In this document: piece by piece, positions 24,401 to 35,535 of the stretch | Layout of the letters: the number at the start of each line of letters is the position of its first letter | Position numbering within the stretch: the stretch's first letter is position 1 | Source: Synanceia verrucosa | Taxonomy: Eukaryota > Chordata > Actinopteri > Perciformes > Synanceiidae | Length of the DNA: 64,000 nt | Direction: 5' to 3' | NCBI GenBank assembly: GCA_029721515.1 | Contig: CM056569.1 | Coordinates: 14,988,007-15,052,006, forward strand | Program-made: the position numbers and the translations under genes | Notes under the pieces: model-generated | What the model saw: only the letters and a program-made list of their open reading frames with translations | The model's database searches: none | What the model was told of the DNA's origin: nothing

Positions 24401-26280
24401 AGATCTTTCAGACTGTGGGTTGTTAGCATTTCCCACCTGGCAATGCTGGCTAATTTGTAATTTAGACGGGCAGAAACAGAATACAACTCCACCGTGGCGC
24501 CGACCTACTAAGGCTGTGTTGCAGTGTGATTTGATCTGAAGTAATAAATCTGACTAATCTAACACGGAGTAAACAGATTTCAAATTCATCCTTCTTTACT
24601 CACTTAAAACTACATAAATGTAGAAAACTACTACTACTCATATTATGCAACTTTTATTAGTATTTAGTATTATTTTAGATGAACAATGCATTGTTGCTTT
24701 ATTTCTTACATGAGCACATCATTCTGCTGGCAAACCAATATCAGTTCTGCCAAACGTCGACACGGCTCAGCAACCATGTCCTCTAAGAAGCATCCTGGGG
24801 TTGAATTAGTGCATTCCATCACGAAACAGGTGATGCTCTGCTTCAGCCAAAGGGAACTTGAACCCATAAGTGAAGCTTGAATTAACATTTCTGTAAAAGC
24901 AGAAATACGATGAAAATTTAAATCCATGTTTAAATATAACCTTGCTTCATTTTAAGGTGTATGGGGCTACTAAACTCATTCACACTGCATGATTTGATCT
25001 AGTTAAAATGTCATCCTCGTTGTACATCCCAAGGGAGGATCATTTAGAATTTTTCAGTGACCTCTTCCACCCTGCTCAGCAGCCAGGGCATGGTGGGCTG
25101 TCTGGCTTGAAGCCTGCGAGGCTACTGCAGAGACATTAGGCCAGGATGACAGAAGTCCTCACACAGGCAGGAATTTCTCCTGACACAGCAGCAGGCTAAA
25201 ATGGATGGAGCTTTAGAGCAGCCTGACTCTGCTGCACACAGTCCCCACAGCCATATAGAGAAAAGCCTGGGATGAGTAGATCTGTGGCTGTGGGGCCAGT
25301 ATGGCTGCAGCGTATCAGTGCTACTGTATCAAACTACATTAAAGCAGCCAAACTTTCCTGAAAGTCCATGAAAATGAAGGCGTTTGTCGTCCTTGATGCC
25401 CAAAAAGTTCCTTCAGGATACTGATAGGAAATTAGAAATCTCAGTCTAATTAACACTGCGCACCAAATATCAGAAACATCAGAATCCATAGTTGAGGTCA
25501 GCTGTGTTTGAGTACGAGTCGGTGGCGTAATCACAGTCTTGAGGCTAATGCTGATTGACAGGGCTGGACTGAGGCTAGTCTGTGTGACCTTCAGTGGCTT
25601 CCTGTGATGGAGTTTGAGGTGTGTGACAGCCCCTCTTCCCCCTCCTCTCTCAGATTGATCGGAGGCCTGCTTTGTGTTTCCCAAGCGAGTCACGCCTCGT
25701 TATTGGCAGCCTCACTTAGAGAAACTGACAGAGCACATCATGCACACAGCGGACTCCCACTTTACAAGGGAATGGACGCACACACATTCACACACACAAG
25801 TTCCCTTACTATAGGTGTTCCCTTTTAGACTCTTAAATCACTTCATTTTTCATTTATATCTCTATTGCATTAGAGAAATGGATGCTTCTACAGCATGTCA
25901 AGTCAGTAGAAACTGAAGGGGATCACTGTTAGCTTCAGTGGAACAACGTCCTCCCAGCAGCAAAATGTCTCTTAGTTAAATATAGTCATTTTAACAACAC
26001 CTTCTCCATTCTTCTCCCCATCTCAATCAGTTAACCTTGTTTTGAATGTGTCTGCCTGGAGGCATTCATAAGCAGTGTATAAGCAGTGTGGATTGGCCCT
26101 TGAAACCTGTAAGTCTGTAATGAAAACAGATCTACAGCCACCGAGACTCACAACATTTTCGGTTCCGTACGCTTTTGGTTTTGAAAGCCACGGTTTAGTT
26201 TTTTTGAGTTCGGTATGGGAAGAAAGAAAAACACTTAAAATGTCTTTCATTCATTTATTATGCATTGATTTTTTAAACTT
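21455..26280. other. Intronic sequence, no gene recognised
   Basis: It contains the T-rich block at 24211-24259. The segment 22600-23100 has the look of transposon debris (GGCGG- and CATGTGACC-type motifs), but I could not find paired ends. At 23310-23350 AATTAAGGGCC and AAATAATTAAAA motifs resemble homeodomain sites. No exon is supported. Confidence 0.5.
24211..24259. repeat. T-rich low-complexity tract
   Basis: ATTTTTTTTT and ATTT units repeat over about 49 bp, ending TTTTTTTTAG. It superficially resembles an acceptor, but no exon follows. Confidence 0.9.
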
Positions 26281-26294
26281 TTTTTCCCCCAATT

Positions 26295-26629
26295 CCATCC
26301 ATCCATTATCTACCGCTTATCCTCATAGGGTCACGGGGGGCACGGGGAGCTGTCTTAGGGCAGAAGGCAGGGTACACCCTGGACAAGTCTCCAGTTCATC
26401 GCAGGACACATAGAGACAGACAACCACTCACACTCACATTCACACCTACGGCCAATTTAAATTAGCCAATTAACCTAATCCCCATGCATGTTTTTGGATG
26501 GTGGGAGGAAGCCGGAGTACCAGAAAGAACCCACGCAGACATGAGGAGAACATGCAAACTCCACACAGAATTCGAACCCAGTACCTTCTTGCTGTGAGGC
26601 GACAGTGCTAACCACTACACCGTGCTGCC
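26295..26629 (-). mobile_element. HE1/DANA-type SINE, - strand
   Basis: This is the reverse-complement copy of the 12870 SINE. The (GGAT)n tail is at the left, the B box (GGTTCGAATTC on the - strand, 26568-26578) and A box (26612-26622) at the right. Direct repeats TTTTTCCCCCAATT at 26281-26294 and 26630-26643 are the target duplication. Compared with the other copy it lacks about 15 bp of GC-rich sequence after the B box. It lies in the intron downstream of microexon 1, opposite in orientation to the upstream copy. Confidence 0.93.
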
Positions 26630-26793
26630 TTTTTCCCCCAATTGTTTTAGACAATAGAATACAGAAATTAGAAACAATCTAATGTAAAATAAAATAAACA
26701 AAATATTGCTTCAGCTAAATTCTAAACATTAGTATTACTATGTATCTCACCCCTTACGACGGTGTATTTCAGGCCATATTGAAGAAAAAAAAT

Positions 26794-26897
26794 TGAGAAT
26801 AAAGTTATTATTTATGAGAATAAAGTCATTTATGAGAATAAAGTCATTATTCACGAGAATAAAGTCGTTATTTTTGAAAATAAAGTCGTAAATTTAC
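26794..26897 (+). repeat. AATAAAGT tandem array, first block
   Basis: Degenerate units of about 15-24 bp (GAGAATAAAGTCATTATTTA type) contain five AATAAAG hexamer sites in the sense orientation of the neurexin transcript. It is preceded by CGACGGTGTATTTCAGGCC and an A-run, which I recall as the usual lead-in of this fish repeat. Confidence 0.85.
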
Positions 26898-26903
26898 ACC
26901 CCC

Positions 26904-27513
26904 ACTGTAGGTGGCATTGCAAAACAGTACATGTACAGCATGTATGCAGGCTTAAACATTGAATATTAATCAAAATATTTATCCGTATCTGTGAATTAAT
27001 GAAGTAGATCTTTGCAGCTACATCTAGATATCTGAAGTATGGATTTATGTAATGCCATGTGGAAATTGATAGTGTAAAATTAACTGAGTGTTTAGTCAAG
27101 ATGAAGACATAACCTGCTTCCTCAAGACACCTTATGAATATTTTATGACTTCAGATTAATTGAGGAAACAATTTGTGTTGCAATTTTCAAAGAAATATTA
27201 CAGAAGAGCTGTCTTTTTTTTTTTTGGAAGTTATCACCATTGATCAATGAGTGACTGTTTGTTTGATAGAGGAAGCACTACCGCTGTTCACACAGTTTAT
27301 TTTACAAATGACTACAGATCTCAGTTCAGACAGAAGAACGACCCACTGATAACAGTTAGACATGCAATCATTTCACTCTTAGAAGCACTGTAATCTAAGC
27401 TGACATCTGAGGTCTGAACAAACGTTAGCATGTTGATATTTTTTCAAATATAATGAAATATGGAACATAATGTGCGTCCACTAGACATGGACCGAACATG
27501 TGGAGAATGGGTA
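26904..27513. repeat. Duplicated repeat unit A, copy 1 (without MITE)
   Basis: Shared with 28300-29552: GTAxxxGGCATTGCAA, GCAGCATGTATGCAGG, a stretch of more than 80 bp around GTCAAGATGAAGACATAACC that is nearly identical, and GTCCACTAGACATGG at the end. It keeps the uninterrupted CACTCTTAGAAGCACTG site into which the MITE inserted in copy 2. Unit A is probably an old transposon family rather than a gene. No coding frame. Confidence 0.85.
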
Positions 27514-27529
27514 TACGAGATTAGCCATT

Positions 27530-27830
27530 ACGAGAATAAAGTTGTAAATTTACGAAAATAAGGTCATTATTTGTCAGAATAAAGTCATTATTTACGAAAA
27601 TAAAGTTGTGAATTTACAAGAGTAACGTTGTAAATTTATGAGAGTGAAGTCATTTTTTAGGAAAATAAAATTAAATTTCATAAATTTGTAAATTTATGAG
27701 AATAAAGTAATTGTTTAAGGGAATAAAGTCATCAATTTACAAGAATAAAGTTATTATTTACGAGAATAAAGTCGTAAATTTACGAGGTTAAAGTTGTAAT
27801 TTTATGAGAATGAAGTCGTAATATTCTAAA
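27530..27830 (+). repeat. AATAAAGT tandem array, second block
   Basis: About fifteen degenerate units alternate AATAAAGTYRTTATTTACGAG-like sequence with the palindrome CGTAAATTTACG. Seven units keep AATAAAG and one has AATAAAA. Confidence 0.85.
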
Positions 27831-28299
27831 GTGTTGTTGTAGAGGAGGAGAACCCCTCGAAAAAGCTAGTTTTCATCATTTCATTAATTTTCAATAATGA
27901 TAATCACCTTGGTGTTCAGAATATATTTCATTTGTTTGATTTAGAGGGGGTGTTAGCTGGAGAATAGTGTTGTAACTGTACACTGTTTATAGTGAAACTG
28001 TTTTCATTATATCCAGTAAAATAAGGAACTTTGCCAAAAGTTATAGTGTCTGAAACTGAAAAGCATCTCTCTGAAAACTGAAAATACAAAATGAATGGGA
28101 CAGCCAGCACCGTCAAAAGTGTGTCAGGATGCTCCATTCATGTGTTTACATTCACATCTCAGTTGAGCAGCGTTGACACATCGTCTTTGTCTCTCCGTTG
28201 TAGCTGAACGGGAAAACAAATTGTTCTCTAGCAGCTGGTGGGTCTCCCTGCTCCGGTGGTTCGTTAACGCCACAGTGTGCACAAACTGCTACAGCTCTA

Positions 28300-29552
28300 C
28301 TGTAGTTAGGCATTGCAAGACAGTGCATGTGCAGCATGTATGCAGGATTAAACACTTAATATTAGTCCACCTTAAAAAGCACAGCTCAAGTAGATCCTTG
28401 CATCTACATCTTCATACCATGAGTCTTGTCGATGTCTTTAGGAAATAAAATGGGTGTCTGAAGTATGGATTTATTTAATGCCATGTGGAAATTGATAGTG
28501 TTTAGTCAAGATGAAGACATAACCTGCTTCCTCAAGACACCTTATCAATATTTTATGACTTCAGATTAATTGAGGAAACAATTTGTTTTTTTTTTTTTGT
28601 TTTTTTTTTTTTTTTGGTGGGGGGGAGTCATCACCAAGCGGTAGTGCTTATTGTATCAAATATACAGCTTATGTTACAAAAGACTACAGTTCTCAATCAA
28701 GACAGATGAACGGCTCATTGACAGCAGTTAGACATACAGGCATTTCACTCTTTAAATGGACACTGTGTCATTTTTTCTCCCATCTAGTGGTTAAATTTGA
28801 CTTTGCATGCATTGCAACATGGTTGGAAATACGGTAAGCGGAATGGGTCAACACCCGGGCGTCCAATATCACCGCGGATCCCCATTTTTCCCCGGACCTC
28901 CACAGCCCTCCTCCGGTCTGGAGGACTTCCCGGTGGCCCTGGCTGGCTGTGGTTGGGAATGGGGCGCTCACGAACGGCCACTCACCGTGGATCCCCGGCC
29001 CGGAGCTCCGGTCATTTTATGGCCCTTTTACGCTTTTTGCCGATGAGGGTTCAGTGCAGCATAAGTATGGTCTTGTATTATGACCAAAAGTGCAGTGCAG
29101 GTTTTAGTTTAGTGTTGGGTAAGTAAAACCAGCATCTCCACCTTGCTTCTCTGTGAAAAGTGAATCACAAAACGTGGAAATGCATTTTGTCCTATGGGTA
29201 CTAGCAGGTAGTGCTTTATGTCCCTCTCGGCAGTTTGTACTTTTTGATAGACCGGAAAGACATGGAAGCCTCCGTATGAGTGACCTGCTCTATGTAAAGA
29301 CAGATAACTGGTTCTTCACCCAGGAGGATAAGTCAGATTGTTGGCATATGTTATTTTACACCAACGAGGATCTGTTTATGAATGAAGACGTTGATTTGAG
29401 GTAATAAAATACTTAAAAAATTACATAGTGTCCCTTTAAAGCACTGTTCTCTTAGCTGACATTATCATAACACCTCACTTAAATGAAAACTGGAACATAA
29501 AATCGGTCCACTAGACATGGGCAGATCAGTAGAACGTGTAGAAAGTGGAGCA
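28300..29552. repeat. Duplicated repeat unit A, copy 2 (interrupted)
   Basis: Homologous to 26904-27513 but with an extra internal segment (about 28365-28455), a longer T-run at 28584-28615, and a 680 bp MITE at 28756-29435. Homology resumes right after the MITE with AGCACTG and continues through GTCCACTAGACATGG. Confidence 0.85.
28756..29435. mobile_element. piggyBac-like MITE with TTAA duplication
   Basis: TTAA stands at 28752-28755 and 29436-29439. Just inside, ATGGACACTGTGTCATTTTTT-like sequence (left) and the reverse complement of the right end, AGGGACACTATGTAATTTTTT-like, form inverted ends of about 20 bp. TTAA targeting is diagnostic for piggyBac-type transposition. Removing the element and one TTAA from copy 2 gives a 17 nt site differing from copy 1 at two bases, so the insertion boundaries are independently confirmed. 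The centre (28840-29045) is GC-rich and CpG-containing. No transposase frame; presumed non-autonomous. Confidence 0.82.
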
Positions 29553-31877
29553 GCTACGGGTGAAATATGAAGGAGTGGAGTATTTATGACGGAGGTTGGA
29601 CTGCTGCCCACTCGGTCTTGTTCACTGAACCAGAGGTCAGAAGAGAATCCAAGGAGGAGCAAGGTATCGAGCATTTAGAGCAACAGAACAGCAAAGATAA
29701 TGCCCGAAATTTAGCAACAGTTATGAAATATTCAGATTATCAAGATGTCATTAAAAACTCAAATCACATGTGAATAGCGGTTAAAAGGCTTAATTTTTGT
29801 CAGTAAACAGTTGACGCCCAGCAAGACAACAAGTGCAGCATGATGACCTTCAAAAACAGCTGTATGATGAGTTCAGTGACCCACAATTAACCCGGTACAA
29901 TTTGGTTCCATAATTTTTCATAATTTTCATAGTTTTCTGTTGCATTCAATATTGAGTTAATTGTTGAACAGGGGGAAAAAATGATGAGCTTTTGTGTCAG
30001 AAATTTCCCAAATGTTATTTTAAACAAAAAAAAAAAAACATCCCACGAATGCCTATTAAGGATGGTTACCCACTGATACTGTCAGTCCAGCGAAACCAAA
30101 TATATCAAGAGCTATTGACCCACTGATGGATGGAGGCCATTAACAGCTCGAGCACAGCGTGGACCCACAATGCACTGGAGTAAATGCAGTCATTCTTTAT
30201 ATGTAGCTGCTGCCCTCTCTCCCTTTTTTTTTTTAATTGCCTGGACCTTTACCCCCACTGTTTTTCCCCCCAAGATTTAATGGTGTGACCCTATTGTTCC
30301 ATCTCCTTTTTTAACATTTGTAGTCCTTATTTAGAAGGGAGCTTAATTGAATTTGGCCCATGGGGCATTAATCTTGAGGCTGTGTGGTCAGAGGCTGGAA
30401 ATTGGATCCAGGTCAGGTTTTTACATGTTGTAATTAAGGTCACCAGAGGGCACTAGGGAGAGGGAGGAAATAAGATGGAGGAGGAGCACGTAAGATAGAG
30501 TGGGAGAAGTCAGCTGCCTGTTCATATGAGCAGAGAAAGACATGGAAGGATCAGAAAAAAGATGAAAACAAAGGGGAGAGACAGCCATGGTATATTTACA
30601 GAGCAGATGAGAAAGTGAGAGCTGGGGGAACTTGATGAAAGAGGGATGAGGAAGATAAATAGGACGAGCAGCATATAGACTGTAACATATTTTCACTGGG
30701 TATCGGCTGACCAAAGGCGTTTTGCTATTACAAGCATAGCCAAAGGGCCCACGCTTACAGCACTCCTCTTGTTTGCTTTCCCTCTATCGCTCTGTGTCTC
30801 TGCCTCTCTTTCTCTGTTCTCATGTGCTTCCCAGAGAGACAAAATGAGGTGGTGGGGGGAACTGATGAAGACAGGGATATGTGGAAATAGAGGAGGGGGA
30901 ATGGAGAGATGAGGCCCATCAGGAGATGAGTGTAACAGGAGTAGAATGATAATGACCAGTGAGGCCTTTGCTTTCTGCTGCTCTGTCTCTGCACAGCTGG
31001 TGTCACGCAGGAAAATTTGCACAGCATGCATGTACTCTAATGTCTAATCTAGTCCCTGTCTATATGGCCTCCACTGTCTCCCACTCTGTGCAGCAATATA
31101 GAAGCTGCTATATTATTCAACTCCTTGAGGGACGAGGAACTCCCAACAATTACCACAAGGAACATCAAAGGGATCTCACCCTCATAGAATTAATCATCCC
31201 CCTCTATGACACACATCCCCTCTTACTGAGACCAAGCAGTCTCCCTTCATATCTTCTTAGTATTGTTTGATTGCGTAAAGCTTAAAAAGGCAGGAGTTAA
31301 ACCCGTGCTCTGGTACCACACTCTCTCTAATGTTCTCAAAGCATTTAAATGTAGTCTGCAGCAAAATTGAAAGCTGACTAAGTAAATTTTAGACCGCATA
31401 TTTAATAGTCTTTTCAGGGGGGAAAAAAGCAGCTCTGGCTGGCCGACTAGAATGAAATGTAATGAACAAAAATAATCACTCTCCCTTTCACACTGTCTCT
31501 CCCTGTGTCCTGGAGAAAATTATATTTCTGCATTTAGTAAATAAAAAGAAAGAAGGGAGAGCTAATCTCTTTGCTGGAAGAGGAGGACGGACTAATGAAA
31601 CATGTTGACACATGTATTAGAGGCTGCCATAATTGAATAAGGGGATTTGGAAGCAAGAGAGGACATTATTAAGATATATGGGGATTTAAAACGGTAGAGG
31701 GCCAACTGAGTCAAACCAGAGCCTGGAAACGTCTCCTTCAAGTTGTCTTGGGAGCAAGAGGCCTGGTTTCTTTCAGTCCTGCCTTTCTGTGTCCATATAT
31801 GTTTAGTTTTATCACAAAATATGTTGTGTTTCTGTAATGGTAAGTCCACCACTATGTGTAATCAAAGTATTTCTTTA
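29553..31877. other. Intronic sequence, no gene recognised
   Basis: It includes purine-rich stretches at 30430-30660 and 30840-30960 that generate Ser/Leu/Pro-rich shadow frames on the - strand, and an A-run at about 30027. The non-repetitive segment 30290-30420 could be a conserved block, but this is untested. Confidence 0.5.
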
Positions 31878-32116
31878 GTGCTGAAATATAATTATTGTTT
31901 CTATTCATGAATTTTAAAATTGACTGTTTTTACAAAAAAGCTGAAAAAAAGCACATAATTATTTTTTGATTGGGGGGGAAAAATAACTTCCAGTTATTTC
32001 CTGTCTGAACAGAAAATGTGTTTTAGTGGTTGATTCCCACTTAAATCACATCATGATGCTGGAGGCTCTTGGACACAAACAGGGCAGGTGGTCTAATAAA
32101 TTTGTTAAGCTCTGAC
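31878..32116 (+). repeat. Diverged dispersed repeat, copy b
   Basis: Second copy of the family at 13590-13890. Matching blocks occur in the same order, with indels between them. Confidence 0.55.
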
Positions 32117-35100
32117 GTTTAAACCATATTTCCGTTTCAGTTTGATGATTTCATTGACGGCAAACAAGTTCAATAACAAATCATGTTCAGCGCTTATGAA
32201 CAAATACACTGTGAAATCAGGCAAACGTTACAATTAGAAATGCTTTCCTTAAAAATCCCTTTTGAAAAACCAGCCCTTCATGTGAGACGTTCCAGAATAA
32301 TTAACTCTCACCTTTGCATCTGTCATGGTGACACATTTCTTTTTTTTTTTTTATAGTACGTTGCTCCAGTTGTACTATCAAAGTATATATGTAGTGACAA
32401 AAGAGCACAGGACCACATGCTGACATGTTCCAACCACATGTGAAATGATGTGACTCATATTGTCATCTTGCTGAAGCCCCACCTGGCCCGTCATGAGCCA
32501 GACTGTGACTGTACTCTGTTCTCCCCCTGAGAGTGGTTCAGTCAGATGGCCAATTAGTAGATATTCACTCTCTCCCACTGCCTTCCTCTTTCTCACTCAC
32601 CTCCTGTAATCTCCCACTGCCTGTTAGTTCAATAATTAGACTTGCTAACGGTAAAGGGATTCATCTCATATAATAATGCAAAATATAAATGTTGCGTTTA
32701 AATATAACTGAATAGAAATGAAGTAGTGGTTTTCATATTGACTGACCAGGACAGGAGAAAGGAAATAAGAACTCCAACAAACACAAGAACTTTAATGAAT
32801 GAAGTTGATATCATCACAAACCCTAATTACCAGGCTTCACTATCACTGCTAAATATTAGAAACCCTTGATTCCTTTTATTTAGAAATAAATATTATAGTC
32901 TATCCATGTAAATACATATAAAAAATAAAATAATTGAAAGATAATTAACAATAGCTGAAAAATAAAACATTGAGCACACTGGAATTTAACAAATCTTTAC
33001 AATATAATCTTATTATGCAATACAGTATGAAAAACATGAATCTGTCAGCAGGAAGAGCGATAGCTCTGCGTTTTGCAATTTATGACCTTTCCCAGCTGAA
33101 GCTGCACAGTTTTTAAACTTTTCCGCAGAAGCACGTTTTTAATGGCTGCCAATGACCTTGTCCTCGAAATGGCTTCTTTCATTGCACTGATCAAAGCTAC
33201 CTATCTTATCTCCAAATGGGTTTAATTGGGCAGATGATGCATGTTGTGAAAGCTTTTCACATGTTACTGAGGCTTGGTGAACCAAAATAATTCCCCCTAG
33301 TTAAGATAAGAAGCCGTGCCAACTGTCTGGAGTGCTTTCAGTGCGTGTGCTGCGCTCTCTGCATCAAGGTGAACCGTCGAATAAGCCAGACAGCAAAGTT
33401 TCTTACCAAGGTTACTGTGAACTCACAGCTTTTTAGTTTCAAAAGGACGTTGACAATGTTGTTAACAATCCATTAGCTGGTTTGCTTCACTCTTATATTA
33501 CACTGCTTTTGTCACCAGTACAATTACTAAGTGCATGTACTAATCAGCAGCTGAAAGACAAAAATGATGACTGATTGTGCTCTTGAATGGACAAAAGGCA
33601 ACTTTTATCCTCTAGCTTATCTCCCTAAGAGATAAAGAGAGAGAGGAAAAGGAGGTCTGGTAAAAGGTTGTCACAGCCGTGTGAAACATTTTACACCAGG
33701 CGAAATGCTCCAACTCAAATTTTCTTCTTGCTAATTTAGAGAATTCATAGTGCAGTGGGTGGTTTTGTGTGCGCCAGAGCGTACCAGCCGAGGCAATGAG
33801 GCAAGTGGAATAACATTAGATCCCCTTGTTCGAAACTGCAATCCATGGAGCAGGTGGGGGGTGGGGGGTAAATGACGGCTGCTGCTTGAAATGTCAGCAG
33901 AGACGCAGGGTTACCCTAAAGGACAGCTTCTTAGCTGACATCACACAAGACATATCAAATTACACGACCAGATCAAAACGAGGGCTAATTTCCTCAGTGT
34001 GCACCAGGGGACAGCGATATTAAGAGAGAAACAGGCGGTGGGACTGAGCGCAGCTTGGAAAAAGAAAAAAAGAAACCTGACATCAAATGAAGCCATTAAG
34101 CAGAAGAGAGGGCCTTCATGTTGACTGTGGGCTTTTATGCCAGTTAAGAACAAAGGCAAGTCACAGTCTGTTGTTATGTGGCTGACCGCACTACAATCCC
34201 AGCCATGAATACAGTGTTAGAGCTCTTTGTCTGTGTTTTGCATTCCCAATCCCCAAAAACCCCTTTGCAAGCATATTTCATTCTTCTCATTTATTTAGTG
34301 CATTTGATTTTAAAGGAATATAGAATTGGAGTACATATTAGTCTGCCTGGGACATTATGTGCAAACAGAATAGTCTATGAGCTGTGAGAGCTTCGTTCGC
34401 TGTTCTGACAGGGCTGTCAAAACTGATGGGCAACTCGAATAAATCTAATTTCACACCAATCTCGTCCCTTTAGGATAAAACAACTTCCATTAGTACTCCT
34501 GCAGACACATGGAGCAGGCCTGCTTCCACAGGTAGCTGCTGTGTTTGTTTCTCCTTCACAACAGACATTTTTACAACAACGCCCTCCTGAGGAAGTTGAG
34601 AGTAAAACAGTGGACAGGCAGAACTCATTCAGTCTCTCACATCAATCATTGTCACTGAGTCACCTCCTTATCTCTCTATCTGTCTGCATGTGTTTGTGTT
34701 TGTGTCTGGCTCTACCATCCAGTTTGATTGCATCCTGTCTAATTAATATTTATACTGGCATATCATGAGTAATTATGGACATGCACAGTTAGAAATTTGT
34801 AAGTCCCAGCTCCAGTGGAGGAAGCATAAACAATGAAGTTAATTGAATTCTTGGAGTGAGACATCATTGGCATTAATTCAGGGCATATCGTACATATCAT
34901 TATCACAATGTCTAATAAGTGAAGTTATAATCTGAGTCCAGGGATGTTCCTATCTTCTCCTCCTGGGCCCTGAGTCTCTCTACTGTCCTCTTCCATTGGA
35001 CAGAGCTTCCGTTGGGAGTGTGAGGAAGCTCAAACACTGTATGACTCAATAAAGCATTAATCAGTAGCCTCTATTACACCTGTCACAGAAAAATAAAGAA

Positions 35101-35513
35101 AAAGTTACAATTTAAAATGGCTGTATTGGCATTTTATCTTGCCCCATTGTAGTATTATACTGATATTGAGAAAACATCCCTTATTCATTATTGATAATCT
35201 TGATAAGCTTAGATTTTTTGTCAAACAACACAACATCATTTATAATTTCCAAACCAGAATAGCTCATACTCACAAGAGGAAAGCAGGTTATTGTGTTTTT
35301 AGAGGGTAATGTACAGGGACAATGGAAACACTCATTTTGGGAGAGTACCTTTACAATTATCTCAGAAAATCACAATTACTAAAAGCTGTCAGTGATGAAT
35401 CATAGCCTCATTGGCAACTTAGAACATTACTGTTTATCGTATCTCATTTCTCATTATCATCAAATTTGTCTTTATGACATATTTTTACATGACTATATTT
35501 TAAACATTAATAC
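32117..35513. other. Intronic sequence, no gene recognised
   Basis: No bounded repeat or exon is visible. A T-run of about 15 lies at 32339-32353. Frames here are short and unremarkable. The segment 33150-33310 is complex and non-repetitive. Confidence 0.5.
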
Positions 35514-35535
35514 TAGGGCTAGAGAGAGAGAGAGA

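Noticed and set aside
26794..27830. Possible CRISPR-like array (regularly spaced repeats)
   Set aside because: Units are degenerate, contiguous and in animal DNA. There are no unique spacers and no cas genes.
29567..29773. Frame with RRESKEEQGIEH followed by GTATCG, resembling a small exon
   Set aside because: No adequate pyrimidine tract before the candidate AG, phase does not fit neurexin, and it adjoins repeat unit A.
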